A stretch of 64,000 nt of DNA, taken from positions 2,696,001 through 2,760,000 of the forward strand of contig NZ_CP033922.1 in NCBI RefSeq assembly GCF_003815715.1. The letters are read 5' to 3'. Each line of letters opens with the position of its first letter. The first letter of the stretch is position 1. Both the position numbers and the translations under genes were made by a program. Shown piece after piece: positions 15,536 through 24,808 of this stretch. This stretch comes from Chryseobacterium sp. G0162 (lineage in GTDB: Bacteria > Bacteroidota > Bacteroidia > Flavobacteriales > Weeksellaceae). The notes under the pieces were generated by a model, which ran no database searches, was not told where the DNA came from, and saw only the letters and a list, made by a program, of their open reading frames with translations.

Positions 15536-18526
15536 ATGAAAAAAAGAATTTTACTAGTTTGTGCATTGGCAGCAGGACTGTCTAGCTTTAATGCACAGAG
15601 GTGGACGCCAGCCTCACAAAAAACGTCTGAAGTAAGAAAAGAAGTAGAAGTTCAATATTCTTACAGATTAGATTTACAGTCATTGAGAAATACTTTAAAA
15701 GATGCTGTAGAAAGAGGAAGAGGTGCCCAGGCAGTAGTTGTATCTTTACCTACAGCAGAGGGGAAAATTGAGAGATTTGCTGTATATAGTGATCCTATTG
15801 TGGAGAAATCTATGGCAGATAGATATCAGCTAGGTTCTTACGTAGGGGTTGGAGTAGATGATCCCGGAAAATATGTAAGATTCAGTACTGCTCCAACTCA
15901 GATGCAGTCTATGATTATTAAAGATGGAAAATTCCAGTTTATAGAGCCTATTAGTACTGATAAGCAAGTTTATGGAGTTTTTTATAAAACAAAAAGAACC
16001 GAAGGAGAGCACGGCTTTGAATGTACTACAGAGGAGAAGAACTTTAAAGATATAAAGGCTTTAGAGCTTAATGGAAAAAATAGCCTTTCTAATGTAGGAA
16101 TAACAAGCAGACCTTCTAGTACAACTTTCAGAACCTATAGATTAGCTCTTTCAACAACAGGTGAATATACTAAAAAGTTTGACCCAACTGGTGGAATTAC
16201 AAATACTGTTATCCAGATGCATGCAACTATGGATCGTGTAAATGGTGTTTTCCAGAAAGATTTTGGAGTTAAGCTTATTATGAAAGATTTACCAGGTATT
16301 ATTTTCACAGATCCTGCTTCAGACCCTTATACGGGGAATTTAAATCTACAACTTCAGCAGACATTAACTTCCCAAGTTGGAAATGACAATTATGATATTG
16401 GGCATGTATTCAATGCAGCAGGGGGTAATGGCAATGCAGGAGGAATAGGGGTAATGTGTGTTAACCCGGCATCTTCTACTGCTTTAGCGAAAGGCGCTGC
16501 CTTTACCCAGAATACTAACCCTATGGGAGATTCTTTTGATATTGATTATGTTGCTCACGAAATGGGACACCAATTGGGAGGTAATCATACTTTCTCAAAT
16601 AAATCAGAAGGATCCGGAGCTAATGTAGAGCCTGGAGGAGGAACTACCATTATGGGATATGCAGGAATTACTAGTGATAACGTTGCAATGGCTTCAGATG
16701 CTTATTTTCATTATAAATCAATAGATCAGATTTTGACAAGTCTGGAAGGAAAATCAGGCTGTGGAACTTCAGAAGCAATTACTAACAATACTCCACCTAC
16801 AATAGGTGAGCTTACTGCCTATACAGTACCTAAAGGAACAGCTTACTATCTTGATGCATCAGCAACAGATGCTGAAGGAGATGCATTGACCTATACATGG
16901 GAACAGAATGACAGTGTAGATGATTATGCTTCTATCTCTGGAGATAGTGGATGGGGATATAATCCACAGGGTGCATTGACAAGGTCTTATTTTGGTACTG
17001 CAAGTGGAAGAAGATATTTCCCTAGTTTACCAGTTGTAATGTCTGGTAATCTTACGAATAAAACAGTATGGGAGACAGTGTCTTATATTCCAAGAACATT
17101 AACATATGCTGTTACTGTAAGAGATCAAAATGCAATGAGACCAATGGTTTCTTCTAAGGAAATTAATACAGTAGTTGGAAATGATGGACCATTCAAATTT
17201 AATGGTATTACTACATCTTCAGTATTATATAGAAATGCTAATAACGTTATTCAATGGGAAGTTGCCAATACCAACCAGGCTCCTTATAACTCAACGAATG
17301 TAAAAATTGAGTATACAACAGATCTTGTGAATGGAGCAACTTGGACGGAACTTGTTGCCTCTACTCCAAACAACGGAAGCTATACTGTGCAGATGCCAAG
17401 TACAATTACAACTCCAATTAAGTTAAGAGTATCAGCTATTGGAAATGTATTCTATGCAGTATCTCCTACTATTACTGTTGCCGATGCTCCTACTTCTACA
17501 ACTTTAGCCCCAACAGGAGTTTCAACAATAAATACAGAAGTGTTTAAAACAACAGCGAGAGTATCTTGGAATAGTGTTCCGGGTGCTACTTACTCAATCA
17601 ATTATAGAAAAGGTGCTACTTCAAACTGGTCAAACGTGTTAAGTCAGACAAACAATGTTGTATTGACAGGTTTAGAGGATGAAACAAATTATGAAGTACA
17701 GGTTGCTGCTGTTGTAAACACCGTTCCTGGTGCATTCTCTAATAATTATACATTTAAAACTAAGGGACTTACAACAGGGGTTGATTATTGTATACTAAAT
17801 TCAGGAATTCCTGATTTTGGAATGGTATATCAGGTGTCATTGAATAACACAGCAATTCATACTGATGGTACATTCAGAGCTTATAAAGATGTGAGTGATA
17901 ACCCTGCTAAGACAATTAACCTAGTGAAAGGAACTACTTATAGTTTAGATGCTAGAGCAGTAATCTCCAGTGCTTATTCTCAAATGTCAGGAAGACAATT
18001 AAGAATTAATGCTTGGATAGATTATAACAGAAATGGAGTGTTTGAAGATACAGAAAGAATTTTTGGATTAGGATCAAATAATGCTCAAGTAAATGCAGCT
18101 ATTGGAGGAGCTGTAAACTTTACAGTACCAGCCACGGCTTATTCAGGTGATAAAACATTAAGAATGAGAGTTGTTGGAAAGTATGGTAATACAGACTTAT
18201 CGAACCCATGTGTTGAAATCCCTTCAGGTGCAGGAGGTGTAATGGATCTTCCGGTTAAGATCACAGAAACATTAGGAACAGATGAAGTAAGAGGTACAAA
18301 AGCATCAGAAGTATCCATCTATCCTAACCCTGCAGATACTTTCGTAGAAGTGAAAAACCTAAAAGGTAAGGCAGATTACAAAATCTACTCTGCTGACGGA
18401 AGATTAGTTCAGGAAGGTCAGATTGACGGACAGAGAATTAATGTTGCTTCATTAATCAAAGGGATGTATGTTGTTACGATCAAAGATGATAAAAACACTT
18501 ACAATACTAAGCTTATTAAAAAATAA
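15536..18526 (+). CDS. Secreted reprolysin-type metalloprotease with GEVED and T9SS domains
   Basis: A 996-residue exported zinc protease. Residues 1-20 are a signal peptide ending FNAQ. A propeptide runs to about residue 190. The catalytic domain carries HEMGHQLGGNH (H341, E342, H345, H351), the metzincin HExxHxxGxxH motif, with a downstream TIMGYAG Met-turn. Then come a beta-rich segment, a fibronectin type III-like repeat (~660-745), a GEVED-type domain (WIDYNRNGVFEDTERIF, ~835-850) and a type A T9SS sorting tail (YPNPADTFVEVKNL ... IKGMYVVTI). It is likely a surface or released protease for nutrient acquisition. Flanking terminators show it is transcribed alone. Confidence 0.93.
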   Translation: MKKRILLVCALAAGLSSFNAQRWTPASQKTSEVRKEVEVQYSYRLDLQSLRNTLKDAVERGRGAQAVVVSLPTAEGKIERFAVYSDPIVEKSMADRYQLGSYVGVGVDDPGKYVRFSTAPTQMQSMIIKDGKFQFIEPISTDKQVYGVFYKTKRTEGEHGFECTTEEKNFKDIKALELNGKNSLSNVGITSRPSSTTFRTYRLALSTTGEYTKKFDPTGGITNTVIQMHATMDRVNGVFQKDFGVKLIMKDLPGIIFTDPASDPYTGNLNLQLQQTLTSQVGNDNYDIGHVFNAAGGNGNAGGIGVMCVNPASSTALAKGAAFTQNTNPMGDSFDIDYVAHEMGHQLGGNHTFSNKSEGSGANVEPGGGTTIMGYAGITSDNVAMASDAYFHYKSIDQILTSLEGKSGCGTSEAITNNTPPTIGELTAYTVPKGTAYYLDASATDAEGDALTYTWEQNDSVDDYASISGDSGWGYNPQGALTRSYFGTASGRRYFPSLPVVMSGNLTNKTVWETVSYIPRTLTYAVTVRDQNAMRPMVSSKEINTVVGNDGPFKFNGITTSSVLYRNANNVIQWEVANTNQAPYNSTNVKIEYTTDLVNGATWTELVASTPNNGSYTVQMPSTITTPIKLRVSAIGNVFYAVSPTITVADAPTSTTLAPTGVSTINTEVFKTTARVSWNSVPGATYSINYRKGATSNWSNVLSQTNNVVLTGLEDETNYEVQVAAVVNTVPGAFSNNYTFKTKGLTTGVDYCILNSGIPDFGMVYQVSLNNTAIHTDGTFRAYKDVSDNPAKTINLVKGTTYSLDARAVISSAYSQMSGRQLRINAWIDYNRNGVFEDTERIFGLGSNNAQVNAAIGGAVNFTVPATAYSGDKTLRMRVVGKYGNTDLSNPCVEIPSGAGGVMDLPVKITETLGTDEVRGTKASEVSIYPNPADTFVEVKNLKGKADYKIYSADGRLVQEGQIDGQRINVASLIKGMYVVTIKDDKNTYNTKLIKK

Positions 18527-18550
18527 TAGGATATAAATAACTATAATTTA

Positions 18551-18582
18551 AAAACCCCGGATGAATTTCATCCGGGGTTTTA
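18551..18582. terminator. Bidirectional intrinsic terminator
   Basis: CCCCGGATGA (18555-18564) and TCATCCGGGG (18568-18577) form a perfect 10-bp stem with a 3-base loop. It is flanked by AAAA and TTTTA, so it can work for the protease on the plus strand and the T9SS fragment on the minus strand. Confidence 0.92.
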
Positions 18583-18601
18583 TTTATTATTGCTGAGTTG
18601 A

Positions 18602-18946
18602 TTAATTCTTCGTAAACTTAGAACTCAAATTCCCAATCTTATATACATACACTCCCTTTGGAAGATTTTCTACAGCAACCGAAATCTTACCTTCTGAAGC
18701 CGAAAAAGATTTGTTAGTAACTAATTTTCCGGTGACATCAAAAATCTCAATTTTATTTGCTCCGTTTCCGGGATTCATCACATTCAATATTTTATTCGTC
18801 GGAACGGGGAAAGCAGATAATTTACTTCCAGCCTGAATTTCTTTTGCAGCTAAAACAGAAGTGGGTAAGGCATACGCTTCCGTTAATGGAACGCCGAAGA
18901 TACTTAAATTTATATTGAAAATACGATTTAGAGATTCATTCCACAT
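18602..18946 (-). CDS. Orphan T9SS sorting-domain protein, possibly a gene remnant
   Basis: Of 114 residues, the last ~75 are a recognisable type A T9SS sorting domain (SAFPVPTNKILNVMN ... EIFDVTGKLV ... LPKGVYVYKIG). The first ~40 residues show no catalytic or binding module and only a weak signal-peptide-like stretch. An in-frame TAA lies 18 bases upstream of the ATG, so the ORF cannot be longer. No TAnnTTTG promoter is visible upstream. It most resembles the 3' end of a larger T9SS cargo gene whose front has been lost, but a genuine small exported protein cannot be excluded. Confidence 0.55.
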   Translation of the reverse strand: MWNESLNRIFNINLSIFGVPLTEAYALPTSVLAAKEIQAGSKLSAFPVPTNKILNVMNPGNGANKIEIFDVTGKLVTNKSFSASEGKISVAVENLPKGVYVYKIGNLSSKFTKN

Positions 18947-19078
18947 GTTTTGATAAAGTTTTTAAACAGAATTTAATATAGGAAGATTGCAATTTAAAAC
19001 TCACGTAATCATAAGATTATCAATGCTTATCTATTATTCTAAAAATGCTTAAATTTAGCATCTAATAAATCCGTAAGT

Positions 19079-21199
19079 ATGAGAAGAGAAGTTCAAAATA
19101 AAACTCCTCAATTTAATATAACTGAAAAAATAACTGAAATCTATCCTTTTGAAAAAGATGGATTACAGTTGAAATCTTCCTATCAAAAAGAAGATATTAA
19201 AAATGAATCATTAACGCAGACTTCTCCAGGAATTGAACCTTATCTGAGAGGTCCGTACTCCACCATGTATGTTCAAAAACCATGGACGATCCGCCAGTAT
19301 GCCGGTTTCTCCACCGCTGAAGAATCCAATGCCTTTTACAGAAGAAACCTTGCTGCAGGACAAAAAGGACTTTCCGTAGCATTTGATTTGGCTACGCATA
19401 GAGGTTATGATTCAGATCATTCAAGAGTTGTCGGAGATGTTGGGAAAGCAGGAGTTGCGATCGATTCAGTAGAAGATATGAAAATCTTGTTTAATGAAAT
19501 TCCGTTAGACGAAATCTCCGTTTCCATGACGATGAACGGGGCAGTACTGCCAATTCTATCTTTCTATATCGTAGCAGCAGAAGAGCAGGGTGTAAAGCAG
19601 GAATTGCTTTCAGGAACAATTCAAAATGATATTCTGAAAGAATTTATGGTAAGAAATACCTATATCTACCCACCCGCACCATCCATGAAGATTATTGCAG
19701 ATATTTTTGAATATACTTCTCAAAATATTCCGAAATTCAACTCAATTTCCATTTCAGGATATCACATGCAGGAAGCAGGAGCCACTCCGGTACTGGAAAT
19801 GGCTTACACCCTGGCAGATGGCCTCGAGTATGTAAGAACAGGAATCAAGGCAGGGATGAACGTAGATGATTTTGCACCTCGATTATCATTTTTCTGGGCC
19901 ATTGGGATGAACCACTTCATGGAAATTGCTAAAATGCGTGCCGCAAGATATATCTGGGCTAATCTTTTAAAGCAATTTAACCCTCAGAATCCTAAATCCT
20001 TAGCCTTAAGAACCCACTCCCAAACTTCCGGATGGTCATTAACAGAGCAGGAACCTTTCAATAATATTACAAGAACTGCTATTGAAGCACTATCTTCTGC
20101 ATTAGGTGGAACACAATCGTTACACACCAACGCATTGGATGAAGCAATTGCCCTTCCTACGGATTATTCTGCAAAAATTGCAAGAAATACACAAATCATT
20201 CTTCAGCAGGAAAGCAGAATATGTGATGTAGTAGATCCGATGGGAGGAAGTAATCTTGTAGAAAGCCTTACTCAGCAGATGATTGAAGAAGCGATGAGGT
20301 TTATTGACGAGGTAGAACAGGAAGGAGGAATGACCAAAGCGATTGAAGCAGGAATTCCAAAAATGAGAATTGAAGAAGCCGCTGCTAAAAAGCAGGCCAA
20401 GATCGATAGTGGTGAAGAATTCATCATTGGAGTAAACTCATTCAGGTCCTCATTAAAACAAGATGCAATTGAGATTCTTGATATTGATAACACTGAAGTT
20501 CGTAGAAAACAAATTGAACGACTAAATAGCATTAAAGCAGAAAGAAGTTCTGAAGCAGTAACGCAAATCCTGAATGAAATCCGTGAAAGTGCAAAAACAG
20601 GAAAAGGTAATCTACTGGCACTTTGTATTGAAGCCGCAAGAAGAAGGGTTACCCTGGGTGAAATGAGTGATGCGATGGAGGAAACTTTTGGAAGATATAA
20701 AGCAAACATTAAAACGATATCTGGAGTATACGCTATGAATGCTGGTAAAAACGAATATTTTGAAAAAGCCCTTAATCTGACTCAGAAGTTTGAAGAAGAA
20801 GAAGGACGTCGTCCAAGAATTATGGTAGCTAAAATGGGGCAGGACGGTCATGACAGAGGAGCAAAAGTAGTAGCAACAGCATTTGCTGATATGGGATTTG
20901 ACGTTGATGTAGCTCCATTATTCCAAACTCCGGAAGAAGTGGCAAAGCAAGCTGTAGAAAATGATATTCACATTCTGGGAGTATCTTCATTAGCTGCTGG
21001 GCACAAAACATTAGTTCCTCAGGTTGTAGGAGAATTGAAAAAGCTGGGTGCAGATGATATTACCATCGTAGTAGGTGGAGTTATTCCGCAACAAGATTAT
21101 GAATTCCTGTACGCCAATGGAGCCGATTTTATTTTCGGTCCTGGGACCAATCTTCCAAAATGTGCTGTGGAAATTTTAGAGAGATTTTTAGAAAACTAA
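19079..21199 (+). CDS. mutB: Methylmalonyl-CoA mutase large (catalytic) subunit
   Basis: B12-dependent isomerase converting methylmalonyl-CoA and succinyl-CoA. It has 706 residues. The N-terminal substrate domain carries [20 protein letters not shown] and [20 protein letters not shown], near-identical to the catalytic subunit of Propionibacterium. The C-terminal cobalamin domain has the base-off motif [11 protein letters not shown] with H591 as the cobalt ligand, and ends with [24 protein letters not shown]. The partner small subunit normally found just upstream is not here. The chaperone gene meaB lies at 30164, beyond an accessory block. Confidence 0.95.
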   Translation: MRREVQNKTPQFNITEKITEIYPFEKDGLQLKSSYQKEDIKNESLTQTSPGIEPYLRGPYSTMYVQKPWTIRQYAGFSTAEESNAFYRRNLAAGQKGLSVAFDLATHRGYDSDHSRVVGDVGKAGVAIDSVEDMKILFNEIPLDEISVSMTMNGAVLPILSFYIVAAEEQGVKQELLSGTIQNDILKEFMVRNTYIYPPAPSMKIIADIFEYTSQNIPKFNSISISGYHMQEAGATPVLEMAYTLADGLEYVRTGIKAGMNVDDFAPRLSFFWAIGMNHFMEIAKMRAARYIWANLLKQFNPQNPKSLALRTHSQTSGWSLTEQEPFNNITRTAIEALSSALGGTQSLHTNALDEAIALPTDYSAKIARNTQIILQQESRICDVVDPMGGSNLVESLTQQMIEEAMRFIDEVEQEGGMTKAIEAGIPKMRIEEAAAKKQAKIDSGEEFIIGVNSFRSSLKQDAIEILDIDNTEVRRKQIERLNSIKAERSSEAVTQILNEIRESAKTGKGNLLALCIEAARRRVTLGEMSDAMEETFGRYKANIKTISGVYAMNAGKNEYFEKALNLTQKFEEEEGRRPRIMVAKMGQDGHDRGAKVVATAFADMGFDVDVAPLFQTPEEVAKQAVENDIHILGVSSLAAGHKTLVPQVVGELKKLGADDITIVVGGVIPQQDYEFLYANGADFIFGPGTNLPKCAVEILERFLEN

Positions 21200-21243
21200 T
21201 CCGAAAAAGCTTTAATTTTCATTAAGAAATTAAAAGCACATCT

Positions 21244-22231
21244 ATGGGTTTAAAAAATATAACTAAGCCTACAAAGAAAAAGCTGATTTTCTTTGTAGGC
21301 TTTCTCTTTATAGGTATTTTGATATTCATTTCAGGCGAAAAGAAAGAGCGAATTGTACAAAAATCTCCTGTTCCTGCAGATAGCTCACAGGTTAAGAAAC
21401 ATTTGGTCTCACTTACCCAAACTCCAAAGTTCCGGAATCATAAAAATGTAGAGCAGCTGAATGCCATTGCAGAGTATATTCATCAGACTTTTAATATCTA
21501 TAGTGACAGTACAGGCTTTCAGGAATATAAAGTAGATGGAAAAAGAATATAAAAATGTAATCTGCTCCTTTGGGACTGAAAATAGTAAAAGAATTATTAT
21601 AGGAGCTCATTATGACGTTTGTGGAGATCAGCAGGGTGCAGATGATAATGCGAGCGGAGTTACGGCACTTTTGGAACTGGCAAGAATGCTTCAAAAACAG
21701 AAACTCAATTATAGAGTAGATCTGGTGGCCTATACCTTAGAAGAACCTCCATATTTCAGGACTGAAAATATGGGGAGCTATGTTCATGCAAAATATTTAA
21801 AAGACAACAATATAGACGTCTATGGAATGGCCAGTGTAGAAATGATTGGCTATTTCAAAGATGAACAAGAATCCCAGAGCTTTCCTATAGGAATTCTCTC
21901 CTGGGTTTATGGAGATAAAGGAGACTTTATTACTTTGGTTAAAAAATTTAGTGGAGCAGGACCGTTTGTTGGAAATTTTATAGATCACTTCAAAGATTCC
22001 CATCAGATAAAAACAGAAACATTCCCGGCCCCGAAGTTTGTAGGTGGTTTAGATTATTCGGATCACCTGAATTATTGGAAATTCGATTTCCCCGCCCTCA
22101 TGATTACTGATACTTCCTTTTTTAGAAATAAAAATTATCACCAAACAACTGATACTCTGGAAACTCTGGATATAGGGCGAATGACAAAGGTTATTGATGC
22201 TATTTTTCTAAGTATTATTCACCTTAAGTGA
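21244..22231 (+). pseudogene. M28-family metallopeptidase, frameshifted
   Basis: Two ORFs in different frames (21244-21552 and 21536-22231) join into one M28 zinc aminopeptidase of ~328 residues. The first holds a membrane anchor (LIFFVGFLFIGILIFIS) and the pro-region. The second holds the zinc site: GAHYDVCG, GADDNASGVT, LEEPPYF and DYSDHLNYW. The join is at the A5 run near 21540-21544: reading GGAAAAGAATAT with four A gives an uninterrupted VDGKEYKNVI. Restoring the frame needs a shift of +1, not the -1 used by A AAA AAG slippery sites. It is either a real lesion or a sequencing error in a homopolymer. A 16-bp hairpin overlaps the anchor-coding region. Confidence 0.8.
21265..21310 (+). terminator. 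Strong hairpin, probable mutB terminator, inside the M28 reading frame
   Basis: A perfect 16-bp stem (21265-21280 with 21287-21302; GCCTACAAAG/CTTTGTAGGC core, loop AGCTGA) is followed by TTTCTCTTTA-type T-rich DNA. It lies 66 bp after the mutB stop codon, as a terminator should, yet falls within codons 8-20 of the M28 frame. Confidence 0.65.
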
Positions 22232-22240
22232 AAAAAATAG

Positions 22241-22269
22241 TTGGATTATCAGAAAAATTAATATATTTG
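22241..22269 (+). promoter_or_regulatory. Promoter of the leader RNA
   Basis: TTG at 22241-22243, an 18-base spacer and TATATTTG at 22262-22269. Transcription should begin near 22275, about 37 bases before the 25-codon leader ORF. Confidence 0.7.
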
Positions 22270-22311
22270 CACCTGAAAATCAAGTTTAACCAATTAAAAA
22301 CAACGAAGCAA

Positions 22312-22389
22312 ATGTTCAGAACTAATCAGAATTCTACAGTTGGATTACCGCTTACAGTGGTGAGGCTTCGTGGTTTGGTACACTCATAG
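22312..22389 (+). CDS. Putative 25-residue leader peptide
   Basis: A short ORF begins at ATG 22312 and ends at TAG 22387. The peptide is rich in L, V, R and T; its second half reads GLPLTVVRLRGLVHS. The RLR at residues 18-20 is an Arg-x-Arg sequence of the type known to stall macrolide-bound ribosomes in some erm leader peptides. Segment 2 of the attenuator encodes Leu19-Arg20. Segment 1 lies just upstream of the ATG, so its pairing would also mask the start. No homologue was checked; existence as a translated peptide is inferred from the surrounding RNA structure. Confidence 0.42.
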   Translation: MFRTNQNSTVGLPLTVVRLRGLVHS

Positions 22390-22411
22390 AATAACAGTAC
22401 AATGAAATATC

Positions 22412-22448
22412 AACACCCGAAGCCATAAAGGTTTCGGGTGTTTTATTG
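22412..22448 (+). terminator. Strong intrinsic terminator of the leader RNA
   Basis: A 10-bp perfect stem, extendable to 13 bp through GCC/GGT in the loop, followed by TTTTATT. The promoter at 22241 and this terminator define a transcript of about 170 nucleotides. Confidence 0.88.
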
Positions 22449-22649
22449 CGCAATATTTCAAAACTCAAATTTAGTTTCCCCCGAAATCTTTTTAAGTGTT
22501 ATTAAGAACTCAATAGGCTGAGGTTTTATTCTCAAAACTATGACAGTTCATCATTATTAATTCAATCAACTAATATTTTAGTTGATAAGGAAAATAGACT
22601 AAGATCAAATTCAATATTTTGGATTTGTATCTGATATCTTGTGCCTTAT
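22449..22649. other. Non-coding gap before the RNA-repair operon
   Basis: AT-rich and without ORFs worth reporting. It holds one perfect 9-bp inverted repeat, ATCAACTAA (22565-22573) and TTAGTTGAT (22578-22586). No clean TAnnTTTG promoter box was found; TATCTTGT near 22636 is a poor match. The operon may therefore depend on read-through from the leader promoter at 22241. Confidence 0.5.
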
Positions 22650-23392
22650 ATGGGAGATGATAACCTTCTGTCTTACCGGCTGAAAAGCTTAAGAAGCAGA
22701 AAAAGAACAATAAAAAAAGATTTAGAAAAACAGATAAGAAAAAAGTTTAAACGTAGTAAAGAAGTTTCGAAGATGTTAAGAAACCTTCCATTCCTCTTGA
22801 AAATCCTTACCAATTAGGATTCGTGAGATTCTTTGTTGTAAGAGATGATGTCATGAGGAGTGGTGATGGAGAGTTCTTTGAAGGACTCTTGAAGAAAATC
22901 AATACTTACATGTATTCTGAAAGCCGCCAGTTTTTAAAAAAGAAAAGAAAATTTGGCCGAAGAATATATGTAGCAAGAGAACAAAAACTCAATCGTATTT
23001 CTTCATACTCCTGGAACTGTCCAAAATTTGGACTTACACCAAAAGAAAGGCAATATTTTCTGAAAAAAGAAGAATACTGTCCTTTTCGGAAACGCAATGA
23101 AACCTACTACGAATTTACTGATCCGTGGAGATTTATCCTAAGGACAAGACCTCACATGATTACCCATCAAAAGCCTATAGATGCAGAACTGGAAAAAGAG
23201 AAAGCAGAGCTATATGCGTATTTGGAACAGTATAAAATTGTGGGAATCCTTCAGAAAAAAAATTACGGAAAATCTAATCCATGGAAAATGGAATATGAAA
23301 CAGATCTTATCAAAAGCAGGAAATATGTTACCTGTACAATGTCTGCAACAGAAATTGCAGAAAGTTTTTTGGACGATACGTCCATAATTTAA
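22650..23392 (+). pseudogene. Basic protein of unknown function, first gene of RNA-repair operon, apparent frameshift
   Basis: Two pieces abut: a 55-codon ORF at 22650-22817 and a frame that opens before 22823 and runs to 23392. Adding one base near 22781-22796 (where CCATTCCTCTT may have lost a C) joins them into ~247 residues with the sensible junction RNLPFPLENPYQLGFVRFF. The first 45 residues are extremely Lys/Arg-rich (SLRSRKRTIKKDLEKQIRKK), as in RNA-binding proteins; the remainder is also basic, with WNCPKFG and EEYCPFRKRNE segments. I do not recognise the family. It ends 10 bp before rtcB and is surely cotranscribed. The lesion may be real or a sequence error. Confidence 0.6.
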
Positions 23393-23402
23393 AACAAAAA
23401 AA

Positions 23403-24794
23403 ATGGGAAATTTAAAACTAAAAGGAAAAGATATATTAAAACTGGGCTATCCAAACAATCAGAGCGTAAACGTAGCCCTGGAAGTGATGAAGAGAAATTT
23501 TGCAACCAAAAATATCCATTATGTGAAATCTCTTCTGAAGGATATTTTGATTCATCCGGAAAATTTTGAAAAAGATTTAACCTTCGGACAGATTGCAGAA
23601 ACGCTGCTTTCATCTAAAAAAACAGAAAAACGAATGTTGAATGCACAGCGTGCAGCATTTGAGATTTTCGGGAACAATATTTCAGAAGAAGCAAAAAATC
23701 AGCTGTACACTGCATTGAAACTTCCGGTTTCTGTTCAGGGAGCACTGATGCCTGATGCTCACAGCGGTTATGGCCTTCCAATCGGCGGCGTTTTAGCGGT
23801 AGAAAATGCTGTAATCCCTTATGGAGTAGGTATGGATATTGGATGCAGAATGAGCCTTAGCATTTTAGATACACCAGTTTCATATCTGAACGGTGCAAGG
23901 GATAAATATGAAAAAGCTCTTGCTGAACATACAAAATTTGGAATGTATGAGACTCACAAATCTCATATAGATCACGAAATCTTCGACAGAGATACATTTG
24001 ATCTGATTCCTATTTTAAGAAGATTAAAAGGAAAAGCCATCAAGCAAATGGGATCTTCAGGAGGCGGAAATCACTTTGTGGAATTCGGGGAAGTAGAAAT
24101 CACTGAAGAAGATGAACAAATCGGTTTACCCAAAGGAAAATATCTGGGAATCCTTTCACACAGCGGATCAAGAGGATTAGGAGCAGAAATCGCCCAATAT
24201 TACTCAAGAGTAGCAGTAGAACAGTGCCCGTTGCCTAAAGAAGCGCAGCAATTTGCCTGGTTGGATCTAAGCACGCACCTTGGTTTGGAATATTGGACGG
24301 CAATGAACCTTGCAGGAGACTACGCTTCAGCCTGCCATGATGATATTCATAGAAGATTGGTGAAAGCGGTAGGCGGAAGAGTAAAAGCCCGAATCGAAAA
24401 CCATCACAACTTTGCATGGAAAGAAATTCATAACGGAAAAGAAGTGATTGTTCATAGAAAAGGAGCCACTCCAGCCAATGAAAATGAATTGGGAATGATT
24501 CCGGGATCTATGACTGCCAAAGGATTTATCGTTCGCGGAAAAGGAAATCCTGACTCTTTGAATTCAGCTTCACACGGAGCGGGTAGAGCTCATTCAAGAG
24601 GAGAATGCAGAAGCCTTTTCATCCAAAATGACATTAAAAAAGAGTTAAAACTTAAAGATGTTACCCTAATGGGTGGAAATACAGAAGAAGCACCAATGGC
24701 CTATAAAGATATTCATGAAGTAATGAATGCGCAAAGCGAATTGGTAGACATTCTGGGAACATTCCAGCCAAGAATTGTGAGAATGGATAGATAA
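23403..24794 (+). CDS. rtcB: RNA ligase RtcB
   Basis: Joins RNA 2',3'-cyclic phosphate or 3'-phosphate ends to 5'-OH ends using GTP and Mn2+. It has 463 residues. The metal and guanylylation motifs are all present: GVGMDIGCRM, GSSGGGNHFVE, SHSGSRG, ENHHNFAW, HRKGATPA and SASHGAGRAHSR, whose histidine is the usual GMP acceptor. It is the second gene of an operon that also encodes PrfH, which points to the RtcB2 type. That type is known to repair ribosomes cut in the 16S rRNA decoding region, with PrfH releasing the stalled peptide. The RtcB identity is certain; the RtcB2 assignment rests on context. Confidence 0.95.
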   Translation: MGNLKLKGKDILKLGYPNNQSVNVALEVMKRNFATKNIHYVKSLLKDILIHPENFEKDLTFGQIAETLLSSKKTEKRMLNAQRAAFEIFGNNISEEAKNQLYTALKLPVSVQGALMPDAHSGYGLPIGGVLAVENAVIPYGVGMDIGCRMSLSILDTPVSYLNGARDKYEKALAEHTKFGMYETHKSHIDHEIFDRDTFDLIPILRRLKGKAIKQMGSSGGGNHFVEFGEVEITEEDEQIGLPKGKYLGILSHSGSRGLGAEIAQYYSRVAVEQCPLPKEAQQFAWLDLSTHLGLEYWTAMNLAGDYASACHDDIHRRLVKAVGGRVKARIENHHNFAWKEIHNGKEVIVHRKGATPANENELGMIPGSMTAKGFIVRGKGNPDSLNSASHGAGRAHSRGECRSLFIQNDIKKELKLKDVTLMGGNTEEAPMAYKDIHEVMNAQSELVDILGTFQPRIVRMDR

Positions 24795-24808
24795 TCTCAG
24801 TGAAAATC

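Larger units (their letters stand above)
22303..22448 (+). promoter_or_regulatory. Putative transcription attenuator with leader peptide
   Basis: Four segments can pair in mutually exclusive ways. Segment 1, ACGAAGC (22303-22309), pairs with segment 2, GCTTCGT (22365-22371). Segment 2, as GGCTTCG (22364-22370), pairs instead with segment 3, CGAAGCC (22418-22424). Segment 3 is the left arm and loop edge of a strong terminator (AACACCCGAA 22412-22421 with TTCGGGTGTT 22433-22442, tail TTTTATT). A 25-codon ORF runs through segment 2 and stops 22 bases before the terminator. This is the layout of ribosome-mediated attenuation. The nearest plus-strand gene downstream is the RNA-repair operon at 22650, about 200 bp away. 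Confidence 0.6.

Noticed and set aside
21536..21552. Programmed -1 frameshifting at the A-rich junction of the M28 gene
   Set aside because: The downstream frame is +1 relative to the upstream one, so a -1 slip would not join them; A5 is also too short to expect much transcriptional slippage.
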